From contig JASBRJ010000086.1 of the NCBI GenBank assembly GCA_030149525.1, positions 1 through 35,683 on the forward strand: a DNA stretch of 35,683 bases, read 5' to 3'. The translations under genes were made by a program, and so were the position numbers. The notes beneath the pieces are model-generated. The model ran no database searches. It had not been told where the DNA came from and saw only the letters and a program-made list of their open reading frames with translations. The DNA comes from a bacterium. GTDB lineage: Bacteria; Vulcanimicrobiota; Xenobia; Xenobiales; JADMJV01. This document shows, in pieces, positions 31,215 through 35,683 of the stretch. Within the stretch, counting starts at the first letter, position 1. Every line of letters begins with the position of its first letter.

Positions 31215-33050
31215 ATGGAAATGTGCCTTACCAACGCTCGCTTTCGGGGCATGTTCTGGGCCCAGTTTTTGGGTGCCCTCAACGACAACGTTTTCAAAAA
31301 CGCTCTTGTCATTCTGGTGCTTTATCGGGGCTGGACCATCGGGTCTTTCTCTCCCGAGCAGTTCGCCATCATCGCAGGAGCCGTCTTTATCTTGCCTTTC
31401 ATTCTGTTCTCCGCCTGGGGAGGTCAGATCGCCGACCGGAAAGACAAAGCGGCCGTGGTTCGCGGACTGAAGACCTCGGAGATCGGGGTGGCGCTCCTTG
31501 CCACGGTAGGGCTTCTCACCCAACATGGAGAGCTTCTGCTGGCCGCCCTTTTCGGATTCGCCACCCAGTCGGCGTTTTTCGGTCCGGCCAAATACTCCAT
31601 TCTTCCCGAACTCTTAGAACCGGAGGAGCTGCTGGGCGGAAACGCCATCGTAGAATCCGGCACCAGCCTTGCCATCTTGTTCGGCACAATGCTTGGCGGC
31701 GCCCTGGCGGCCAGTCATCCCACCTACGTGGCGGTGGCGGTTATCTTCATCGCTCTAGCGGGTCGATTCATGGCCATCTCCATCCCCTCCACCCCCCCCA
31801 AAGCCCAATCTCGAAATATTTCCTGGCTCAAAGCCAACGCCCAGTCGCTGTCGCTCACCTGGCAGACCGTTCCCATGTTTCTCAGCATCATGGGGATCAG
31901 CTGGTTCTGGTTCTTCGGAGCCATCTGCCTCACTGTAGTGCCCCTCTACAGCAAAGACGTCCTCCACGGCACAGAGCATGTGACCACTCTTCTTTTGGCC
32001 GCCTATTCAGTGGGCATCGGCGTAGGCTCTCAAGGTTGTGAAAAACTGTCCAACGGACGAATGGAGTTGGGTTGGGTGCCTATCGGCAGCCTGGGCATGA
32101 CTCTTTTCGCCCTGGACTTCAGCATGCTGCGCTACCCCGACGTAGCCAGCCGAGCGCCCATGGACCTCCTGCAAGACTTCACCTGTCTTAGAATGCTGTT
32201 CGATCTTTGCGGACTGGCCGTCTGCGCGGGCCTCTTCATCGTCCCCCTTTACACCTTTATTCAAAAGCGGAGCGCGGCCGAGACCCGATCTCGCTTGATC
32301 GCCGGAAGCAGCCTTTGGAACTCTGTCTTCATCATCGCCTCAAGCTTCACTCTGCTGGCTGCACGTCACTACGGAATCACTCTTCCCCAGGTTTTCTTCG
32401 GGATCGCCATCATGAACATCCTGGTGGCTCTGGCGGCTTACCGAAAGCTTCCCGAATTCACCCTTCGTCTGTTCGTGGTGCTGATCTGCAAAATCTGCTA
32501 CAAGCTCAAAGTTTACAACGCTGAAGCCGTGCCCGAGGAAGGCGCCTGCGTCATCGTTGCCAACCACGTTACGCTCGTAGACTGGCTCTTTCTCGCCTCG
32601 GCCACCGACCGCCCCGCGCGGTTCGTGATGTACCACACCTACTACAACATGCCGCTGGCTCATTACATTTTTCGAGACGGTGGAGCCATCCCCATCGGCT
32701 CGGGACGCACCCACCCGGAAATCCTGGAACAGGCTTTTGAAAGCATCCATGAGGCGCTGCAAGACGATCAGTTGGTGATCATTTTCCCGGAGGGCAAACT
32801 GACCACCGATGGTGAGATGGACACCTTCCGAAAAGGGGTGGAGAAAATTCTCGAGCGCGACCCCGTGCCGGTCTTGCCCATGGCGTTGAGAAACCTCTGG
32901 GGTACTCGCTGGTCCAAATCAGAAGACCGCCGTTTTCACTGGCGACCTCTCATCGAACTTGTTGTGGGTGAGATAATGCCCGCCTCCCAGGCCAGCGCGG
33001 CGCACCTCGAAGAAAAAGTCGCCGAACTGCTAAAGAAACCCGTCCATTAG
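31215..33050 (+). CDS. MFS lysophospholipid transporter fused to PlsC-type acyltransferase
   Basis: Residues 1-415 of this 611-residue protein are a 12-helix MFS transporter of LplT type, with the signature FLGALNDNVFKNALVILV near residues 18-35. Residues 420-611 are a glycerolipid acyltransferase: NHVTLVDW with H451 and D456 (HX4D), IPIGSGR near 492 and FPEGKLTTDG at 524-533. In E. coli LplT imports lysophospholipid and the separate Aas reacylates it; fused versions normally add an AMP-binding acyl-ACP synthetase domain, absent here. The enzyme should therefore take acyl-CoA or acyl-ACP made elsewhere. It likely acts in the inner membrane on lysophospholipids. The importer operon ends just upstream. 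Confidence 0.9.
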   Translation: MEMCLTNARFRGMFWAQFLGALNDNVFKNALVILVLYRGWTIGSFSPEQFAIIAGAVFILPFILFSAWGGQIADRKDKAAVVRGLKTSEIGVALLATVGLLTQHGELLLAALFGFATQSAFFGPAKYSILPELLEPEELLGGNAIVESGTSLAILFGTMLGGALAASHPTYVAVAVIFIALAGRFMAISIPSTPPKAQSRNISWLKANAQSLSLTWQTVPMFLSIMGISWFWFFGAICLTVVPLYSKDVLHGTEHVTTLLLAAYSVGIGVGSQGCEKLSNGRMELGWVPIGSLGMTLFALDFSMLRYPDVASRAPMDLLQDFTCLRMLFDLCGLAVCAGLFIVPLYTFIQKRSAAETRSRLIAGSSLWNSVFIIASSFTLLAARHYGITLPQVFFGIAIMNILVALAAYRKLPEFTLRLFVVLICKICYKLKVYNAEAVPEEGACVIVANHVTLVDWLFLASATDRPARFVMYHTYYNMPLAHYIFRDGGAIPIGSGRTHPEILEQAFESIHEALQDDQLVIIFPEGKLTTDGEMDTFRKGVEKILERDPVPVLPMALRNLWGTRWSKSEDRRFHWRPLIELVVGEIMPASQASAAHLEEKVAELLKKPVH

Positions 33051-33061
33051 CGATTTTTAAG

Positions 33062-33073
33062 CATGAATTCATG
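33062..33073. repeat. 12-nt palindrome upstream of a small gene
   Basis: CATGAATTCATG is perfectly palindromic and lies 15 nt before the ATG at 33089, in an AT-rich stretch. It could be an operator, but a 12-nt palindrome alone is weak evidence. Confidence 0.25.
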
Positions 33074-33088
33074 AAACAGCGATAGTCT

Positions 33089-33421
33089 ATGCTCAGCAGA
33101 GGATTCGCAGAGAAGATGAAAGACTTAAGAGATGTACACAGAGACGCCCTATGGGGACAAACCCTGGCAAGTTTTTGCCCGGACAGCAACCTTCGTGCTC
33201 TGGCTTCTCGGTCTCAGCTTCCCTCCACCGACCGATTCCGCAGTTGGTCTGAACCCCAAGCGTCTCAAGCCGGCCTAGGGAAGGTAGACTGGGGCAACTC
33301 GGACTCTTTCCAAGCCACGAACTCCAAGAGCTTTCGCCATCTGGCCAACGGTAACGCAAGTTTTCACTTCACCAAATCGGCTCAAGGCCCGGGAGTCAAC
33401 TGGATCGCTTTCCGACGTTAG
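33089..33421 (+). CDS. Small protein of unknown function
   Basis: This 110-residue frame has codon preferences like its neighbours (Asn almost always AAC, mostly C-ending Asp, Phe and Ala codons), which supports a real gene. It has no signal peptide or membrane segment. The first 25 residues are helical (KMKDLRDVHRDALWG), the middle is Ser/Gln-rich and low in hydrophobics, and the end (NASFHFTKSAQGPGVNWIAFRR) is more ordered. It may be partly disordered. An internal ATG at 33116 is an alternative start. The lipoprotein gene follows after 30 nt, so they may be cotranscribed. Confidence 0.45.
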   Translation: MLSRGFAEKMKDLRDVHRDALWGQTLASFCPDSNLRALASRSQLPSTDRFRSWSEPQASQAGLGKVDWGNSDSFQATNSKSFRHLANGNASFHFTKSAQGPGVNWIAFRR

Positions 33422-33451
33422 CCACCCGAAGATCTCGGGAAAGAACCCCCT

Positions 33452-33961
33452 ATGAGGTATTGGCTGGTTTTCTTCTTGCTTCTCTTAGTCGCTTGTTGCA
33501 GCGCCGAACAGGTTATAGAGCACGGCGGCCGAGACATCGTCACGTTCGATGTTCCGGATGTGGAGTACAAAACCACTCGCGAAGGGAAATACACCCGCAC
33601 CTACTTTTCTCAAAAAATCGGCAACGGAAATCTTCGCATCACAGTCACCTCGAAAGGCTGGATGAGTGAGTTCAAAGCCGAGCAACGCTATCAATCCGAC
33701 AAACGAGACAAGCGAAACCACCAGGGAACAAGACTACGGGAGGACGCCGAGGTCGAGGGTGCCATGAGAGCCCTCTGCTACTCCACCACCTCACCCTATC
33801 GAGGGGAAGCCATCGTGCTCTATACGCCGGACTTCCGATGTGAACTCCTTGTGACCGGAACAGAAGAAGCGGCAGAGGCCGTGGAACCGACCTACCAAAA
33901 ACTGCTGGAGACCCTGAAAGTGGTGCCTCGGACCAACATTAGAGATATCAAAATTGAGTAA
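33452..33961 (+). CDS. Small lipoprotein of unknown function
   Basis: This 169-residue protein has a short lipoprotein signal, MRYWLVFFLLLLVAC, with two adjacent cysteines (Cys15 or Cys16 as lipid site). The mature domain has alternating strands (RDIVTFDVPDVEYKTTREGK, NLRITVTSKGW) and a C-terminal helix EPTYQKLLETLKVVP. This outline, like that of the protein at 2390-2869, recalls PsbP/DUF1795-type domains, but no family is certain. Cys residues in RALCYSTT and FRCELLV could form a disulphide. Its last codons overlap the TTG start of the next gene. Confidence 0.65.
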   Translation: MRYWLVFFLLLLVACCSAEQVIEHGGRDIVTFDVPDVEYKTTREGKYTRTYFSQKIGNGNLRITVTSKGWMSEFKAEQRYQSDKRDKRNHQGTRLREDAEVEGAMRALCYSTTSPYRGEAIVLYTPDFRCELLVTGTEEAAEAVEPTYQKLLETLKVVPRTNIRDIKIE

Positions 33962-34592
33962 GAAGGAACTGGTCTTCGATCTGCTGGTCAACGGCTTATT
34001 GCCCTGGGCCGGCTACGTCTTCTTGCAAAGCCGATACGGGTGGTCGGACTATCACGCCCTGCTGGCCGTTACCGTGATTCCCGGCTTCTTCGCCCTGGTG
34101 GGCATTGTGAGAAAAGGTCGCCCCGATCTCATTGCCACCATCTCGCTTATCACCATCCTGTTGAGCCTGGGTCTTGCCGCCGCCTCCGACGACACCCGGG
34201 TTCTACAGATTCGGGAGTCCTACATCACCTTGATCATGGGTGTTGTTTTCGTCGTGTCCTCACTTATCGGCAAACCGATCCTCTGGCTTCTGGCCATGCA
34301 TCAAGCCAAAACGGAAGAGCAGAAAGCCGCCCTCAGTCACCCCCTTCGTCGAAAAATGCTGGGAACCGTCAACGCTGTGTGGGGTTGGAGCTTTGTCTTG
34401 GAGTTCGCTGCTAAGCTGTGGATGATCGCCAAGTTGCCCATTGCACGGGTGCTGGCCCTCTCACCTATCATGTTTTACGGAGTGACGGCAATAACGTTCT
34501 TTTGGACTTTGTGGTGGCTGAAACGGCAAGTGCGAAAGCAGGCGTTGGAGGCAGCAAAACCTTCACTTGGCTCCTTGACAAAAAGTGACTAG
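33954..34592 (+). CDS. VC0807-like integral membrane protein
   Basis: This 212-residue protein starts at TTG 33954, overlapping the lipoprotein gene by 8 nt. It has six hydrophobic segments and the pattern of the VC0807 family: FDLLVNGLLPWAGYVFLQ at the start, ALVGIVRKGRPDLIATISLITI in the second loop, and the LIGKPILWLLA segment in the middle. Members are uncharacterised inner-membrane proteins of about 200-240 residues. The stop codon lies inside the operator repeat of the following toxin-antitoxin module. Confidence 0.75.
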   Translation: MSKKELVFDLLVNGLLPWAGYVFLQSRYGWSDYHALLAVTVIPGFFALVGIVRKGRPDLIATISLITILLSLGLAAASDDTRVLQIRESYITLIMGVVFVVSSLIGKPILWLLAMHQAKTEEQKAALSHPLRRKMLGTVNAVWGWSFVLEFAAKLWMIAKLPIARVLALSPIMFYGVTAITFFWTLWWLKRQVRKQALEAAKPSLGSLTKSD

Positions 34593-34609
34593 TCAAACAA
34601 ACTGGTCAC
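34575..34609 (+). promoter_or_regulatory. Promoter and probable operator of the toxin-antitoxin module
   Basis: A consensus -35 TTGACA (34575-34580), 17 nt, then a weak -10 CAAACT (34598-34603) lies 6 nt before the ATG at 34610. An inverted repeat GTGACTAGT (34585-34593)/ACTGGTCAC (34601-34609), one mismatch, covers the -10 region up to the ATG. It is the expected position for autorepression by a Phd-type antitoxin. Confidence 0.6.
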
Positions 34610-34858
34610 ATGGACAATATGATCGGTGCCAGTGAGTTTAAGGCAAAATGTCTGTCTCTTCTTGACCAGGTTGCAGAAACCGGCCGCCCTCTAACAATTA
34701 CAAAGCGAGGCAAAATCGTTGCTCAGCTCGTGCCTGCGCCGGAGGAGAATACGGTTTATCCGCAGCATACTCTCTTCGGAACCGTTCTGACTGCCGACCA
34801 GTTGCTGGAGCCTGCTCTTCAAGACCAGGATAGCGCACTTGAGGAGGGACTTCTCTGA
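34610..34858 (+). CDS. Phd/YefM-family antitoxin
   Basis: This 82-residue protein begins MIGASEFKAKCLSLLDQVAETGRP-like (after MDN), with GRPLTITKRGKIVAQLVP, the typical Phd/YefM DNA-binding fold. The acidic, flexible C-terminal half (DQDSALEEGLL) is the region that normally wraps and neutralises the toxin. It is followed by a PIN-domain toxin with a 4-nt overlap. As the first gene of the pair it probably represses its own promoter through the inverted repeat just upstream. Confidence 0.88.
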   Translation: MDNMIGASEFKAKCLSLLDQVAETGRPLTITKRGKIVAQLVPAPEENTVYPQHTLFGTVLTADQLLEPALQDQDSALEEGLL

Positions 34859-35250
34859 AATTTCTGCTCGATACGCATATCCTGGTTTGGTGGCTTCAGA
34901 AGAACCCCAGACTGACCACCAACCAGCTCAGTGTCTTGAACGGCGCCTCAGCTGCACATCCCCTACTTCTTTCTGATATCACGCTTTGGGAGATCGCTAC
35001 TCTAGTGAACCTGGGTCGTCTCCAATTCAGTATGCCTACCGACGAATGGCTTTCAAAAGCCACGGCGCCACCGTTAGTGCAAATGTGCAGACTCGATGCC
35101 GAGGTCGCAGGTGAAGTTGCGAACCTGCCCGACACTTTTCATCGAGACCCCGCCGATCGAATCATTGTAGCCACTGCTAGGCTCAGAGAGGCGACACTGG
35201 TCACCGCAGACCTCAAAATCATCGAATCAAACATCGTGCGGACACTGTGA
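34855..35250 (+). CDS. vapC: PIN-domain ribonuclease toxin (VapC-type) with apparent CTG start
   Basis: Read from CTG 34855 the product has 131 residues, the usual VapC length, and all four acidic PIN residues: D6 in FLLDTHILVWW, E46 in SDITLWEIA, D101 in DPADRII and D119 in LVTADLKI. These would hold the metal ion for RNA cleavage. No ATG, GTG or TTG precedes the D6 motif: a stop in this frame at 34840 leaves only five codons. CTG overlaps the antitoxin stop (CTGA) and follows GGAGGGA at good spacing. The ATG at 34936 would remove D6 and is rejected. Confidence 0.85.
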   Translation: MKFLLDTHILVWWLQKNPRLTTNQLSVLNGASAAHPLLLSDITLWEIATLVNLGRLQFSMPTDEWLSKATAPPLVQMCRLDAEVAGEVANLPDTFHRDPADRIIVATARLREATLVTADLKIIESNIVRTL

Positions 35251-35287
35251 CCAGGCCCAGCGCCCACATGTTAAGTTAGAGTTAGCC

Positions 35288-35302
35288 TCTAGACGGTCTA
35301 GA
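35288..35302. repeat. Short hairpin after the toxin gene
   Basis: TCTAGA-CGG-TCTAGA forms a 6-pair hairpin about 40 nt after the toxin stop. No T-run follows, so it is a weak terminator candidate at best. The remaining sequence to 35370 shows nothing else. Confidence 0.25.
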
Positions 35303-35370
35303 AGATTTGTTCTCTGACGCTCGCTAGGCGATGCCTTACCGAAGCTCTGTTCGAGAGCGGAGAGACGGCG

Positions 35371-35683
35371 TCAGGCCTTAACGGTCTGAATCTTCAACCT
35401 GGAATCCCGCTTGAGCTTGTTCCATTTCTTGGCATCTTCAGCGCCCACCAGCGTGTAGGCAAAGCCTTCACGACCGATTCGGCCGGTCCGACCCAGACGG
35501 TGGGTGAGAAGTTCCGAGCTTTCGGGCAACTCATAGTTGATGACCTGCTCCACATGATCGATATCCAGACCTCGGGCGGCCACGTTGGTAGCCACCAGGA
35601 TGGCGGACTCCCCGTCGCGGAAAGCTTGAAGAACTCGGTCCCTTGCGTTCTGGCTCATATTGCCCTGGAGACAACCCACGGAA
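35371..35683 (-). CDS. DEAD-box RNA helicase, C-terminal end (5' part outside the window)
   Basis: The minus-strand frame runs open to the window edge (SVGCLQGNMSQ at the edge), so the gene starts beyond the right border. About 103 residues of the second RecA-like domain are visible: motif IV region ending RVLQAFRDG, motif V ILVATNVAARGLDI with VINYELP, and motif VI HRLGRTGRIGREG. These are characteristic of ATP-dependent DEAD-box RNA helicases. The protein ends soon after motif VI with KLKRDSRLKIQTVKA, so it has almost no C-terminal extension. Confidence 0.92.
   Translation of the reverse strand, partial: SVGCLQGNMSQNARDRVLQAFRDGESAILVATNVAARGLDIDHVEQVINYELPESSELLTHRLGRTGRIGREGFAYTLVGAEDAKKWNKLKRDSRLKIQTVKA

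Noticed and set aside
34936-35250. Toxin start at ATG 34936
   Set aside because: It would remove the first PIN-domain Asp and about 27 residues that match the family.
1-35683. CRISPR array, prophage or intact insertion sequence
   Set aside because: No regularly spaced repeats beyond the two units at 3682-3725, no phage structural genes and no transposase were found.

Overview
The window comes from a diderm bacterium of moderate GC content (mid-50s % by eye) with dense, mostly non-overlapping genes on both strands. Diderm character is inferred from an MMPL/RND lipid exporter, a probable outer-membrane beta-barrel, lipoproteins and a periplasmic L,D-transpeptidase. No rRNA, tRNA or ribosomal protein gene is present, so the phylum cannot be fixed. 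TTG starts are frequent. Several genes that begin transcription units have a -10-like hexamer only 6-8 nt before the ATG, which suggests leaderless mRNAs.

Left part (1-7.2 kb): the end of a spermidine-synthase-like gene overlaps a Tat-exported flavin oxidoreductase lipoprotein. Then come a small secreted protein, a guanylate-kinase-like P-loop kinase, a 380-nt gap with two tandem 21-nt palindromes, and an L,D-transpeptidase followed by a nested RNA-hairpin region. After these lie a membrane protein, a MerR regulator with a TerB-like partner, an intergenic region carrying DnaA-box-like repeats and a probable structured small RNA with a strong terminator, and a small secreted protein.

Middle (7.2-20.6 kb): a CrtI-type desaturase/MMPL exporter operon, a TerB-like zinc-ribbon protein, an RluA-family pseudouridine synthase, a beta-barrel candidate, a GT39-like membrane glycosyltransferase and a secreted helical protein. 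Next is a two-gene catabolic cassette in which an APH-type kinase is fused to a short-chain dehydrogenase, followed after 8 nt by an ACAD10/11-type acyl-CoA dehydrogenase. By analogy with LvaA/LvaC/LvaD and mammalian ACAD10/11 this could convert 4-keto or 4-hydroxyacyl-CoA into beta-oxidation intermediates.

Right part (20.6-35.7 kb): an operon of an M14 carboxypeptidase, a coiled-coil protein and a methyltransferase; a 1044-residue protein joining a fatty acyl reductase to a WS/DGAT wax ester synthase; a divergent ABC importer operon (lipoprotein plus two permeases, no ATPase) ending in a cytoplasmic PhnD-like two-domain protein; an LplT-PlsC fusion; a small lipoprotein/membrane protein group; a Phd-VapC toxin-antitoxin module whose toxin apparently starts at CTG; and the 3' end of a DEAD-box helicase gene.

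The strongest leads are the two enzyme fusions, both handling fatty acyl-CoA, and the non-coding region at 6454-6672. All function calls come from motif reading without database searches.
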